From NCBI GenBank assembly GCA_017590115.1, contig JAGGNK010013670.1, forward strand, positions 1,609,343-1,673,342: a DNA stretch of 64,000 nt. Direction: 5' to 3'. A program made the translations under genes and the position numbers. This DNA is from Montifringilla adamsi (lineage: Eukaryota; Chordata; Aves; Passeriformes; Passeridae). Of this stretch, positions 14,210 to 26,272 are shown in pieces (the stretch's first letter is position 1; each line of letters opens with the position of its first letter). Below the pieces are notes generated by a model. The model saw nothing but the letters and a program-made list of their open reading frames with translations, was not told the origin of the DNA and searched no databases.

Positions 14210-14790
14210 GTATCTGAGCAGAAAAGCTTCTTTGAGCTGGCGTCCTCAGGAGAGAAGCAAGCTCAATCTCATTAGTTGGTGCTGAGAAGGCGTCCTAGTC
14301 ACTAGGTTCAAGGTGATGAAAGATTAGGGCGTTTGGCCTCGGCTCATTCCGTATGCAGCTCACATCACTCCCTGCCCGTGAACACGAAATTACATTGAAC
14401 CTGGGGAGTCTAACTCCATTAATTTTAAATGGAAGATTAATTTAACAATATGCGGCAGATATTTGTTACAAACCTATCATGTAAAAGTGACGGTTAGCAA
14501 TAAATTGTGGTGACTCACACTGGCCGGTGGCCCTGGCTCAAATAAATCAGAAGGCATTTACACATAATTGCTGTTTTTAAAGACAGGGATATGGGAGATA
14601 TGTTTCTTTGATGAAAGATTGGGTAACTCCATTCAAGGAAACAGCAGCCTGTGTTAAAGCGACAGCGTCTCTATTGTGGGAGATGTTCTTCCAGGGCCTA
14701 CAGGACTGGGATGCAGTTATTGTCTGTCTTGGCCTTAACCTGGGCCTCATTTTTTTACTTAGACAAATCATTTTCATTGATTTTCATGAA
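14210..14790. promoter_or_regulatory. Putative conserved non-coding element (enhancer-like)
   Basis: This block differs from its surroundings. It keeps scattered CpGs (GGCGTCC, GGGCGTTTGGCCTCGG, ATGCGGCAG, GTGACGG) in otherwise AT-rich DNA, has ATTAATTTTAAAT and GGAAGATTAATTTAAC homeodomain-type sites, contains no repeat and no credible coding frame. That mix is typical of deeply conserved developmental enhancers. Conservation itself cannot be seen from one sequence. Confidence 0.4.
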
Positions 14791-16939
14791 ACATCTGAAC
14801 GAACAATACAGAAGTATTTCACATGAGCTGAGGATAAGAGGTATGGTTTAGGAACGTGCAGCACATGCTGGCTATCACCTGGGACTGTAGAAAATGCTTA
14901 AACAAAGGTTAACTGTGGTTCAATTTTTTTCTGCCAACTTTCTGCCTCCTGCACAACACACAGAATTAACAGGTGGCTCTTCTCCTGCCATTGGCCCTTT
15001 TTTCTTTCACTCACTGTCCAAAGGTATGGTTGGGTATGAAACGTCATCATTGAAAATATCCTTTCCAGAGCAGGAGACTCACCAACTCCATCTGAGAATA
15101 AGCAACATATGGGAGAAAACTGGAATGATACAATTTCTTAAAATTTCTTAGTCAAGTGTAGATAATGACCATGCTTCTGTGATGATATCCATTGCTAGAA
15201 TAGGGACTGTCTACAAGGGAAGTAAAAATATCTTGAAAGCTAATGCAGGAGAGCAGAATTGGCTCCCTCGGGAAGCAGAATTACCCCAGACCTCTTTCCT
15301 TGCTGTCCAAGATAAAGGAGAAAACCAACCCTAACTTCCACCCATAACTATTTGTGATCTGTGATTCTTACATAATTCTGTAAATTCTGCAGCAACAAAC
15401 ACTGGGTGGGACTGCATGTGGGCATGATTATTTATTTACAGCAGAAAGTAGAGTGCCCTTACTTATCTTTCTGAACTGGAGAGAACAAACCCAGGGATGG
15501 CAGTGGCTGTGTTTCACACACTGCTGGGAGGGCTTGGGCCCCGCTGCAGGGAAGGGCATCACCTGCACTTGAACAAATCATTATATCCATGAACAGACTC
15601 TGCAGGATGGGGCAGTCAGAGGTTCAGTGACCTGGCCAAACAGAGCAGGAGCCCCTGCACAACCTGCCCAGGGACGGAAATGCTGGGATGGCTCAGACTG
15701 AGTGTGCTGGGACAGGTCAGCAGCCACCACCCCTCCAGACCAGGCACAAATGATGGAAGGGGTGAAAGGGTGGTAGGATTGTGTTCACTGTGCCAAATAT
15801 CTCACTGTGATCCACAAGCTTACAAAGCAGTCAGTCAAACAGAGAGGAGCTGCAGTGGAACGCAGAATTCCCAGCCTAGCTACCTGAGCAGGCAAAGGGA
15901 ATCCATCCATTCACCCTCTTCTCAGCCTTGAGTCTTTAACAAATGCCTGTCCTCCAAAAGCATCCAAAGCAATCCACTGATGTTGTTCTTTGGGAAGGGA
16001 AGCACTTCCAGTGCAGTTAAGTGAGGCCAGTACAGATCCATGTCTGCGTGGGAAGCATAGGGTGAGGTTTCCATCCCTGGCTCACAACTCGCCCAACCAG
16101 ACAGAAACCCAACTCCATGCTGGGTTTGTGACCCTTTGTGGTTTGCAATTTGAGGTTTTTAGATGTCTTTGGAGCCATTTATTTTAAAGTAAAAAAAAAT
16201 TCCAATTTTTGGCAGTACGGTCTCACACTGTGTTCACAGACACCTTCCCCATGTGACATCACACACTGCCCTGCCAGACATTGTCCCCACCAAGCTTTAC
16301 AAACTCACAGAAAGTGGAGATTATCTTCATGCACAAATAATCTATGGGTTTGTGCTGTGTGATTTAAAGAGAAGGATAACAAGAGATAAAATACTGTGCA
16401 CTTGCTTTTATATACAGCCATACCAAAACACTTGCACAAACCAGACAACATTAGAATAAGGTTCCTCAGACCTTCTTTTTCTCCCAGCAAGACAGGAGAC
16501 TGTCTGTTCTAAATTGGCCACCAATAATCCTTTCCATATGGTGGAAAAGAGAAATGCAACCTCCAGCAGACCCTTGTGGGAGGCAGCAGCATTACGAATC
16601 TGGGAAGGTGACTGAACTGCGGGGATCGTGCTTTGTTTCCAGCTCTGCTGGGAGGTAGGACTGTGGGCAAGGCATTTCAGTGCTTATAAACTGCTGCAAG
16701 ATCTTCAGATTGAAGGGGCCACTGAAAATGCAAATGTGGACTGGCAGTTTTACTGCCCAGCTTGACCTGCCAGTGAAGAGAGTTCACTCTGCATCAGCTG
16801 GTCTGTGGTTCACTGGTGTCTACACCAACTGTGTGCCACAGCATAGAGCTTCAGAGGGCAAAGAAATGCTCAGGTAAATAAACAGCTCTTCACACGGGCC
16901 ACAATTAATGAATTCAAAACAATTACTGTTGATATTTGA
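14791..16939. other. Non-coding DNA without recognised elements
   Basis: Unremarkable sequence between two enhancer-like blocks. Only short ORFs, no repeat recognised. Confidence 0.5.
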
Positions 16940-17500
16940 AGGAATAAGACTGATGCAGAATAACTACACAGAAAAAGAGCACTGTTGCTTTAAATTCCAT
17001 GCCAACATCCAGGTTGCCAGCAATTGATGCCACTAACTCATTTTTGCACTTTAATGTTAAATTTCTTATGGGACCACATCACCTAATTAGAGGAATTGAT
17101 AACTGCACTGTTCCATAATGAGGCCAATACATTTCAAAGTCATTAAAGATAACCAAGGCAATAAGTCTGTGTTTAAGCGGCACTTCCTTAGATTTCACAG
17201 CCTACATGGCGCTAGCATAGGAAAAAGCAATCCCTGCCTAGTCAACTGTAAATGCTGGGTTATTGGAATCTTTAAAACAGGCAGCAAGGAGAAAATTACA
17301 TGGCCAAATCTCCTTTTTCCAGTTAATGAAGAATTAAGACTCCCATTTACCATATTAGAAGGTTCATCAGAGGTCTCTCCTCTCCATAGCTTGTGTTTGA
17401 CAGCAGTGTCAATTTATCTGAGTCAGAACGCAGAAGTGCATGACAGTGCGTCATTCATAACTGTCACATCTACTTATCTCTCTCATTGTCACACTGCTAA
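16940..17500. promoter_or_regulatory. Putative conserved non-coding element
   Basis: Repeat-free DNA with CACCTAATTAGAGGAATTG, TTCCATAATGAGG and the CpG-bearing GTTTAAGCGGCACTTCC and CATGGCGCTAGC. A 157-codon plus-strand ORF (17118-17591) covers much of it but has no recognisable domain, no splice context and no supporting signal. I prefer the regulatory reading. Confidence 0.28.
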
Positions 17501-20500
17501 CGAAATTCAGGCCATGTTTTCCCCATCATGTCCTCTTAAAGGGAGAAGAATCCCCTTACCCTCCACAGCAAAAACCCAACCACGGCTCTGAGAGCAGCGT
17601 GGTAACAAATGGCCACATGGCTCTGAGAAGGGGGGATCACAGAACCTCAGACAGCCAGGGAAGGGTAAACCAGCATTTCCCAGAGGCAGGCTTCCAGCAG
17701 GACTGTTGCTGGCTTCAGAAGTAAGACACATTAATTCTTGGTGGCAATTACCAGAGGGATGGATTTATTTTATATTCTACCTTGTGCCTGTAAGATTTGT
17801 TCAGGTACATTTGGCATCCAAGTAAGAAAAGCAGAGTGACTTTATTGAAAGTCAATGGTCGAAATTCTGTTGGCTTCAAAAGCACAGGAAGGATTTTTAG
17901 AAATGCAACAGATGAAGAATTCCATAAAATTAGCACTAACTTTAGAGCATTTGCTACCTTGGCTGAGGCAGAATGTAAGAGGTCTATCAAAACACTCGCA
18001 AAAGATCTTCTTCCCTAAGAACCTGGACATGGTAAAAAAGACCAGAAAGTCTTTTTTACAAACCAAAGCATCATCCCACTAAAATAAAAATACACAACTG
18101 AAAAGGTAAGTTAATACTTAAAGAAGACATAAACTCACCTGAGAAAACAAATAGAACAAAACAGCTCTAAAAGGAAGGGCCATGACTAACAACTGACTAA
18201 AAAAACCCCATGACTAAACAATAACTGTTGTAAATATACACCTCTGTACTGTAAGGCAAGATACTGTCACATTCTGAGAAAGAATCTTCCAGAATTGTGT
18301 TGTCCTCTCCCCTACAAGAAACATGCACCTGCCTTCTAATCCCAGTTGCTCACACCAACCAGCACAGGGAGAGACCCAGCAGAGCAATTCTTGTCTTTAA
18401 AATCTCTTTCTCCTAATGCATCTCTCCAGAACATTTGAGATAAAAGATTCTGGTAAGTTCAGTGAAACTCCCTGGCCCCTTCTGACCTCCTGCGGGTATG
18501 GTGATGAGCTATAAACCACAGCCCAGTGCCCTCAGCTGGGGAACTGAACAGCCCCCAGTGCCCTGATGCAGCCCAGAGGACAAAGAGGCTCAAGAGCTTT
18601 TCTTAAAAATCAGAAAAGCACAACCCCTTCCTTTTATTCAATGCCACTTTTACAGGAAAGGCCCTCTCAGCTCCTGTCCCAGCAAATCCCTGAGATTTAC
18701 AGACACTGGGTTTACCCCAGTGAGGTGACTCTGCCCAGAGCACAGAGGGGAGCAGGCGCTGTCTGCCCACGGAGTGTGGGCACAGAAACCAGGCTGGGGG
18801 GAAGCACTGTCCTGAATTTAAGGGCAAATACATGCTCCTGTCTATTCTGAAAAAAAAAAAAAAAAGCACTTTCCACTATTTTCCACAATCACAGGCTCCA
18901 AAGTAAAGTGAATTCACACAGTAACATCAGTTTTTAAGAAACCAACACAGCAGGCTACAGGTGCCAGGGAATGAAAGGGCTGGAGCAATTCTTAAAGAGA
19001 CTGCTTGTGCAAATTTGAGAAGTAGTTTTTCTTCCAAGAAAACTTTTCTTTCACAGTATTTCATGAGAGTGTTGGGGTTTTTTTGCACTAGAGCTAACAT
19101 AAGAGGAGAGAAGGAAAATGGTGCCCAATTGGATCAAATTACGGGTGAAACACGCAAGTGAATGTGCACTTAGGTCTTCAGTTCTGAAAACTTCAAGAAC
19201 TAAAATAAATTGCATGACCCCCTGGTAACTTCCACTAGAACTTCTGGGTACAAATTGTTTGCCTCAAGCTGGGTGAAATATACATTCAAATTCAGGCTCT
19301 TGAAGGAAATTATTAAGTAGAGCCATATTAGCTTTCTCTGAAGCATACTCGTTTTCTATATTGCCACTGTATAGACCAATTATGTTACCTTTCCATGCTG
19401 AGAAATGATTGTTCTGCTAACACAGTTCTGGTAAAAATCAAAAGCACTACATTTTTAACCTTGGGGGATTTTTGTTATTGCTGCTCCCTTGCTAGTTCCT
19501 TCAAATGGAAAACATCTTCCATTAATCTAAATGCAAAATTTGTTCAGCTTTCGAAAGTTACTTGAAAAATGTTAAGCACAAAGCAATAAACTTTTTATGC
19601 TCTTAAGACCACTAATGCTTTGAGCTTCATATTCATTTTGAAGAAATGAACATTTTATGGTTCACAGAGGAATAGCTACATGAATAATATCTGAGACTAT
19701 AATGCATCTAGCAGAAAAAGATTAAGTTTATGTAAACTATTTAATCAGACGTGAAATTTTCTCTAGAGGATAAAAAATTCTGACCTTATTTAAGTTTACT
19801 TTAAAAAATACCAATATCACATTTCCACCAAGGGAACCCACCGATTTCCCCATCTATGCTGTGTAAATATTCACAGACTCAAGGGCTAACTGGATACCAC
19901 AGCCCCTTGGAGCCAAAAGTAACTTTAGGGATGTATCACATCTGCCTGGTCTTCCCATGGAAAACATTTCCCAGGAAGTGTGGCTGTAACTGCAGTGAAG
20001 GGGTGGCACACCAAGAACCCATGCTGGCCCTGATGGTGATGGGCCAGCTCATCTCAAAGGAAATTTTTCATAAGAGAAGGTACAACTCACACCAAAGTTT
20101 TGCTTTCATCTATGTTTTTTGACATGTTTTCAACAGAAAAGTCGTCTGTAATCATCCTTTATCTCTTCTAGCCCTTCTGCCTGGCTGCCCCCTCACAGTG
20201 CAGTGATTCTCTCCTAGGTTCAGGAAACCAGGCTGTCTGTCCCAGGAAGTGTCTGTTTAGAATTGTGTTATAATCATCTGATTTATTAAAGAAATGCAAA
20301 TGTTTATATGTTTAAAATATCCAATTAAAGTGGATTTTATGTGAGTTAAAGTAATTCTAGGAAGCCAAGTGATTTGTACCAAATTAAACTATATCTGAAT
20401 TTGGCCCTCATTTCTGCTGATATCCAAAGTAAAGCTCTTGAACTGTTTCAAATTAAATTATGGAAAATCTTGGCATCATAACTGCAAGCCCAGGTGCATT

Positions 20501-21647
20501 TATTTTTCTATTAAAACCAGAAAATTATGGAGGTTTTGTAAGAACAATATTCTCTGAATCCACTAAGGGGTTTTTGTTCTATATAACACGTTAATGAAAA
20601 AGCCTCATGCAGAAGAATCCTGAAAAATCAATAGGCTGGACACAAAATAGTCATGCAGCTTAAACAACAACATGATTATGAATAACCTATCTTCAAGCCC
20701 TGTCACTTGAACGTGGTTTGAGAACAAATGATGACCAGGCTATGAGTGTGATGTTATTATTTTTTTAACGTATGTATGAGAGCACCTGTGTATAAACTCT
20801 CATATCTCTGTAACACAGAACACCAAAATGGTTTGGGGGCCTCTTGATTTCAAAACAAATGCGAACTACTGAGCATTCAGCTTTTTCTTGCTCTTTTTGT
20901 TCCAGCAAATTACCCACTCAAGCCAAAGAGGTAAACAGGAGTTACTCTACACTGTGGTTCCTTACAGACACACATTATTGCTGTACCCCATGGAAGTTTT
21001 CCTTTCCTGTTCCCACAGTATTCAGTTCCCACAACAAAGAGTTTGATTATAAGTTCAATATCAGCTCAAATGTTCTCTCCCACTTTGGTGGCACTTTGAA
21101 CTTCTCCCACAGGGAAAAGTCAAAGCCACATTTTGGATTCTCTTTTCCTTGTGAGTCCTTCCTGCCTTCTACAGTGCTAGAGAGATAAAGGGTTATTTTC
21201 AGCAGGGAGACAGCACATCTCCCTTGAGAATCTCCTGGCAAGTGGAACTGGCAAAACCCTGGGCTGTGGTAGGCTGACACCCAGGCCTGTGCCTTTGCAA
21301 GCACTGCAGGTAAACCCTTTGTGAGCATGGGAAAGAATCAGGGCTGTCTACAAAAATTAGCTGCATTAATAACGGGGAAGATGAAGGAAAGGCAATGGTG
21401 CTCAGAGTGCCACATCCACAAATGCAATTTTGAAGATCTTAAAAGCAGAAAGATAATGAATGCATTGAGGGGGGCATTGCATATTTAGGGGAGGCTATAG
21501 AAGAGAAAAACTACAGGAATATATATATCTTTTAAGAAAGTTGCCATAAAACCCAGCAGATCATTTGGATGCCATTTGAAATACTTCTCCCTTTCCTGGC
21601 CCTACCAGAGAGCTCTGGCCATGCCACACTCTGCATGGTGATGCCTT
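17501..21647. other. Non-coding DNA, isolated splice-like sites
   Basis: A donor-like AAAAG|GTAAGT on the plus strand at about 18105 and TCAG|GTGAGT on the minus strand at about 18140 occur without convincing partner acceptors or persistent frames. 18.6-21.6 kb is otherwise featureless AT-rich DNA apart from one A-run. Confidence 0.45.
18850..18865. repeat. Poly(A) run of 16
   Basis: Sixteen A residues after TCTATTCTG, with no recognised element attached. Confidence 0.9.
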
Positions 21648-21903
21648 GTGAAGGCTGACCTAGACCAGAGACTAGATGGAGCTAAAGAATAAAGCAGGGA
21701 TTTATTAAGAGGCCTCAAATAGAACCACCTTGGGCAGCACAACCCAAAATGGCCACAAAAATGGATGACAGGTCATGAGGTCTCACACTTTTCTAAGTTT
21801 TGGTCCATTAGCATATTGGAGCTAATTGTCCAATTACAGCTCCAGCTCACGAAGTCCCATCCTGTTTGTTTTTCTTTCTTCAGCCCAAAAACCTGAGGCA
21901 TCA
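21648..21903 (-). mobile_element. Solo LTR of an avian endogenous retrovirus
   Basis: On the minus strand this has LTR layout: a start TGATGCCTCAGG at 21903, a central promoter-like part, and AATAAA at 21706-21701 followed by CCCTGCTTTATTC. It ends near 21648 in a CA. The block around GCATATTGGAGCTAATTGTC recurs in the LTR at 40301-40597, so at least two copies of the family exist in the window. I see no target-site duplication and no gag, pol or env sequence beside it. It overlaps the C-terminal part of a spurious 212-codon minus-strand ORF. Confidence 0.65.
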
Positions 21904-22755
21904 CTGGAAGCCCAGCATGGAAGCCCAGCATGGAAACCCAGCCATTTTGCTCAGGCTCCCAACTGTACAAAATGGCTACAGCAGGCGGCATCTGCCACGG
22001 AATGATTGGTATTAGGCATAAGTCATTATTCTGACAAGGAGCTGGCACGCCGGCAGGCGCTCTGGCACGAGCACCGATGAGATAAGGGTTTGGCATTGCT
22101 GCTGGTGGGATACGAATTAAGCTCAGTGTCAACACAACGCACATGGTTTCCTCTCCACGGACATGCCAAATCCTTGACACAATAATGAGTTGTGCACGAT
22201 GCCAATCACTGATTGTCAGCTCAACTGCACATCTCTCTTCTGATGCCATCAAGCTGCAGTGGGATCCAAAGTTGAGAGAAAACTTTTCTGTGAGTTTTGG
22301 CGGGGTTGTGGGGCTGACGGCACAGGCAGAGGGTGAAGCCTGCTCCCCCTCAGCCCTGCCAGGCCCCTGGGCAGCAGGAGAGCCCACGGGGGTACATCCA
22401 CACTGAGGCACAGCTCAGAGTGATGCATGTCCAAGCCTAACAAAACAAATTGCCTGAGAAAATGATCAAGCCTGACAACTACATGGCTCCATCAGAAATC
22501 CAGTCTTAAACACCCCTTTGCTTGAAAAGATTCAAGTTTGTGTTTCATGTGTGTTTGTGAGAAGCCCCTTTTGCATGAAAAGAAACATTCCCAGTGGTGG
22601 AGTGAAGCAAAGCCATGTGGGTTGGCAGCATGGAACTGAAGGATGATGAACCATTTTGCAGGAGGGAGGAGCAGGCAGGAGGTGTTTTAGTCAGCCATAA
22701 CATGCCCTGGCCCTGCAGGCCATGGGTCTCCTCTGCCCTCCCCAAGCCTGCAGCA
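21904..22755. other. Non-coding DNA beside an LTR, some retained CpGs
   Basis: 21905-21955 contains a short tandem GGAAGCCCAGCAT motif. 22020-22270 keeps several CpGs (GGCACGCCGGCAGGCGC, CACCGATGAG, ACAACGCAC) in AT-moderate DNA and could be a small conserved element. The spanning 212-codon minus-strand ORF is half LTR. Confidence 0.4.
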
Positions 22756-22948
22756 GGAACACCTCACCTTCCCACAGGGAACACCTTCCCACAGGGAACA
22801 CTTTCCCACAAGGAACACCTCACCTTCCCACAGGGCACACCTTCCCACAGGGAATACCTCACCTTCCCACAGGGCACACCTTCCCACAGGGAATACCTCA
22901 CCTTCCCACAGGGAACACTTTCCCACAGGGAACACCTCACCTTCCCAT
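22756..22948. repeat. 39-base minisatellite, about five units
   Basis: The unit combines a 22-base half (GGGAATACCTCACCTTCCCACA) variant with a 17-base half (GGGCACACCTTCCCACA), both ending CTTCCCACA. Because 39 is a multiple of three and the unit lacks stops in several frames, it creates ORFs of 110-169 codons on both strands. These are artefacts of the repeat. Confidence 0.95.
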
Positions 22949-24429
22949 GAGGAACCCTTCGGAACCGCTGCCCTGCCCTGTCCCTCAGGTGGACACAGTG
23001 CCACGGCCACAGTGCCCAGGCTCCCCCAGCCACTGGGGCTGCTGGTGCTTTGCTGTCCCTGCTGAGCCCCCACCCCAATCCCCCCGATTTCCCCATCCCT
23101 CCTCACAGTCAGCGCCAGCAGCTGAGGTTTCTCCTCCAGTCTCACCCCATGCTCAACTCAAACAGGACTCCCCTGCCTCAGGGACAGGACCCAAATGCTC
23201 ATCTCCCAAGAATTTAAAGCACTGGCAATAAATTTTATCCATAAAAAGCCAATTAGAATATTTTTATTTACCTCTTCCGTCACCATCAAACCCCCCAAAG
23301 GCCAGTTATCTCCACCATGTGTGAAGTGGTGGCTGTCCTCCTGCTGGCAGCAACACCTGCCTCTGCCAACACCTCACACAGGGACCCCCAAGAGCTGCCA
23401 GGGACACACAAGGAGACAAATGCACAACTTTCCATACTAGATCCTAAACTTTGCATAGAAGGACAGGGAAAGGCTCACGGCTGCCTCAGCACCAAATAAG
23501 CAGCACCAGTCTGGGCTGTGTGGAAAGCAAGCTGGGCTTTACATGCTATGACCATGACACAGTGTCCTAAACTAAATAACCATGGATAGAAATGTCTCTG
23601 CATATCTGTGCCTGCTTCTGAATTTATTAAAGACAAACACATGCAAAAATCCCTCCAATAGCATTTATTACCTCCAAATCCCTCCAAAATAGCATTTATT
23701 AATAAAATACCAGGAAGTGCTGCATAAAGGCCCAGACCTTGAAGTCATTTAATCTGAATAGTTTAACTCAAGAGCTTGGTCCACCCAAGTAGGGCTTCCC
23801 CTCATTTATTTTACTGTCATTTACACAGACAGGACAGTGAAACTGTGTAATTTCTAATGGCAATGGAACACTCCCAAAAATATTTTTTCCCATCTCCTCA
23901 AAAGATGTGTGCAGATTTTTAAAAGTATTTTATCCATTTTGGAAACTTACTATTTGTATCTAGAAAGAAACAAAACTCCAGATGGGAAAAATAATATAAG
24001 GTTCAGAAATTCAGAGGCAAAGCATTTTCTGTCTTAGAAAAATCTCTGGCTTACTAGAAGCCTAAGAGAACCAAGTCTTGTTATGAAAGGATATCTTCAA
24101 CAATCCACAACAGAAAATTGAGCTTTTGATTCTTCATTAAATATTAAAACTCACCCCAAGTTGACATTTTGGAAGGCAGAATTAGATGAAAACTCTATGA
24201 TCTGTGTGACTTGAGTTAGGGGGACTCAGCCCATCCACCATGGGCTTGTGCATGACAAAAATTGCCACCAAATGCAGCAATTTCAGCCAACAGGCCGGTG
24301 CTGAGCAGAGCCTGGGCCCTCCAGAACACTGAGCAGGGCACAGCAGCGAGTCTGTGCATCCATCACCAGCTCTCCTGTGGAGCTGTGTCCTCAGGACCAC
24401 CACCAGCACCTCTGCTTAGGAGCTAACAA
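22949..24429. other. Non-coding DNA without recognised elements
   Basis: GC-richer to 23.2 kb next to the minisatellite, then AT-rich. Only the short duplication at 23645 stands out. Confidence 0.5.
23645..23702. repeat. Imperfect tandem duplication of about 30 bases
   Basis: AATCCCTCCAA, then TAGCATTTATTA, occurs twice about 31 bases apart, the second copy with two extra A residues. Confidence 0.85.
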
Positions 24430-24800
24430 GGGCAGTTAGACCAGGAGAACATCCCAAGAGGGTCGCTCTTGTATTAGGGACAGCTGAATGAAGCAACGGA
24501 GACTCCAAGGTCTTCTCAGAAGGCAATTGCAAAGTTTATTACACATCACATTCTTTTATAGACTGTTCCAAGAAGCTCAACCAACACCCCTCACACCATT
24601 GGCTAATTGGGAACAACACCCTTCTTGTAAACCTCTTACAAGTAAACAAATTCAAAACACCAGCTGCAAAGATTAAGGATTATTTTTAATTCTTTCTCTT
24701 AGCTTTCTCAAAACTCCCCAGAACAATGCCTGGGAAAGTTGATCTGACTTTCTCTCTGACCAGACTGCCAGCATCCACACAAGAGGATAAAAATAATTAG
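24430..24800 (-). mobile_element. Solo LTR fragment of an endogenous retrovirus
   Basis: The minus strand shows TATAAAA at 24560-24554, then AATAAA at 24540-24535 followed by CTTTGCAATTGCCTTCTGAG and GGAGTCTCCGTTGCTTCATT, a U3-R-U5 signature with a very short R typical of several avian ERV LTRs. The upstream (higher coordinate) end is not defined by a clear terminus, so 24800 is an estimate. No coding remnant of the provirus is seen. Confidence 0.6.
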
Positions 24801-25219
24801 AATGAACTTTTCCATGATGACACCTGCAGCTGCCCAGTTCAGCATGTCCTGCCCAGTGCTGCCCCTCCTCACCCTCGTGGTCGCGGTTGCTCAGGGACCG
24901 CAGTGTCACCGCTGTCCAGCAGCCCTGCAGTGACACCAGTCTGGGCAGCAGCAGCAGGAATAACCTGTGCTGACAGGGCATTGCAGCCCTGCCATAACCA
25001 ATCTCATTCCACATCCCAAACAGCAGAGAAATCACAGCCCAGCCCAGAACAGCCTGGTGATTCAACTGGCAGAGCAGCCTGCTGAAGAAACCCAACACAA
25101 GTGGGGAGACAGGCACCACGAGTCAGAGCTACAAACCAGCAGCCATCCAAATGCCTCCCTGTTATGTGGGATTTGGCAAAAGGTTGGGGTTTCATCTTGC
25201 TCTCTAAATCTCAATTAAA

Positions 25220-25480
25220 AGTACGCAGTAACAAGTAAATTATATAGGGGAAAATGAGCGAGTACAAGGTAAACGAATTTCAAGAACTCCAAATGGGATA
25301 AACCATGGAGATTATAAGAAGACTACACTTGACCTGTCAACATGAGAAAGTCCCAGAGTTTTTATTAAAAAGGGGCAGTGGGAAAGACAACCTGCTGTTT
25401 AGGGAAGCTGTACATTTAATTTTAGTGCCTATAATGGCATAGCCCATGACTATAAGGTATTATTTAAGACCTATCATGCA
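25220..25480. promoter_or_regulatory. Putative conserved DNA beyond the candidate poly(A) site
   Basis: Repeat-free AT-rich DNA with retained CpGs (AATGAGCGAGTAC, GTAAACGAATTTC) just past the candidate transcript end. Composition is similar to the enhancer-like blocks elsewhere. Support is weak. Confidence 0.18.
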
Positions 25481-25699
25481 ATTTCCTTGGAGGATTCTTC
25501 TCTGCATTTTCACAGTATGCCCCAGTTTGCTAGTCTCTTACAATTTAACTACCGTTTACTGATTATTATTGAGTATGGGGCAAAATTCACGCTCTCTGGA
25601 CCCATAAATATAAGCTTTAGACATGGAGAAGCAAAATATTTCAACTGCTGCCTGCCACCATATGATTTCATGAATATACACTTTAAGAAAATGGAAACA

Positions 25700-25734
25700 A
25701 AACAAACCATCTAAACAGAGAGTCACGGTTTATT
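25700..25734 (-). terminator. Candidate polyadenylation site
   Basis: A perfect AATAAA hexamer lies on the minus strand at 25734-25729. About 20 bases further on is a GU-rich stretch (GGTTTGTTTTGTTTCC on the minus strand, about 25710-25693), the layout of a functional cleavage and polyadenylation site. Cleavage would fall near 25710. AATAAA is common by chance in AT-rich DNA, so the downstream element and the upstream exon model give it weight. Confidence 0.4.
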
Positions 25735-26186
25735 AACATAACATACTACAAATCTAATTAAAAGTCAAATAGGCAATACCCTCATCAAAATCCAAATGTT
25801 CTTTACAGAAACATCAAGGAAGAAGGGGCATACAGGGGACGGTACCACAAAGGTAATCAGAATTCATCTTCTGGGACTCGTACCCTATTACTCGAAGCTC
25901 ATTATCAGTACTCCATACAGGAAAGCAACACCCAGAGACCACATCATTAACTTCCTACACATGCATTACCCCACAGCTCGAAAAACTGCAGCAAAAAGCC
26001 CCACCAATATACATGAAAAATCTGAGGGTTTTGTTCTGTATGATAAAAACCTGCCAAAATTTGAAGTACAGTGCTACAAAAAGCATCTAAACCTTGTAAA
26101 AATGAAACTGGTCCTTTCTAATTATGATTGCATAATTATGAGTGTAGCCTAGCTGTTACATCATCTAACATCTCCATTTGTCTTTG
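25712..26186 (-). other. Candidate 3' UTR of the minus-strand gene
   Basis: This is the stretch between the candidate stop codon and the poly(A) signal. On the minus strand it is T-rich and free of recognised repeats, which is typical of avian 3' UTRs. The opposite strand happens to hold a 118-codon ORF (25796-26152), which I treat as incidental. The UTR reading depends entirely on the exon model above and on the poly(A) site. Confidence 0.3.
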
Positions 26187-26272
26187 TCAATACTTCTTTA
26201 ATAATACAACCATGGTTGCTTCCTTTTTCTCTTTTGGATTTGGATTCTTTGTCTGCTGATCAACCCTGTGAA
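26187..26272 (-). CDS. Candidate last coding exon, unknown gene
   Basis: The minus strand shows a T-rich run ending in GCCAG at 26273, a fair splice acceptor. After it an open frame carries the one base left over from the upstream candidate exon and runs 28 codons to TGA at 26189-26187. The peptide is basic and short, containing TKNPNPKEKKEATMVV and ending in LLKKY. It looks like a disordered, charged C-terminal tail with no catalytic or structural motif. A second frame from the same acceptor also stays open to a nearby stop, so the frame choice rests on the phase match with the 27008 donor. A poly(A) signal 450 bases downstream supports a 3' terminal exon. I do not recognise the gene. A lncRNA exon is an equally fair reading. 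Confidence 0.3.

Noticed and set aside
18105..18140. Good donor-like sites on both strands
   Set aside because: No convincing matching acceptor or persistent frame lies next to either.
21773..22411. 212-codon ORF on the minus strand
   Set aside because: Its C-terminal third lies in the LTR at 21648-21903, the rest shows no domain, and no splice context was found.
22756..22948. CRISPR-like array
   Set aside because: Units are contiguous with no unique spacers, and the genome is vertebrate.
22687..23231. ORFs of 110-169 codons on both strands through the 39-base repeat
   Set aside because: The repeat length is a multiple of three, so open frames are a by-product of the minisatellite.
25796..26152. 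118-codon plus-strand ORF
   Set aside because: It is antisense to the candidate 3' UTR, with no domain and no splice context. The minus-strand model explains the region better.
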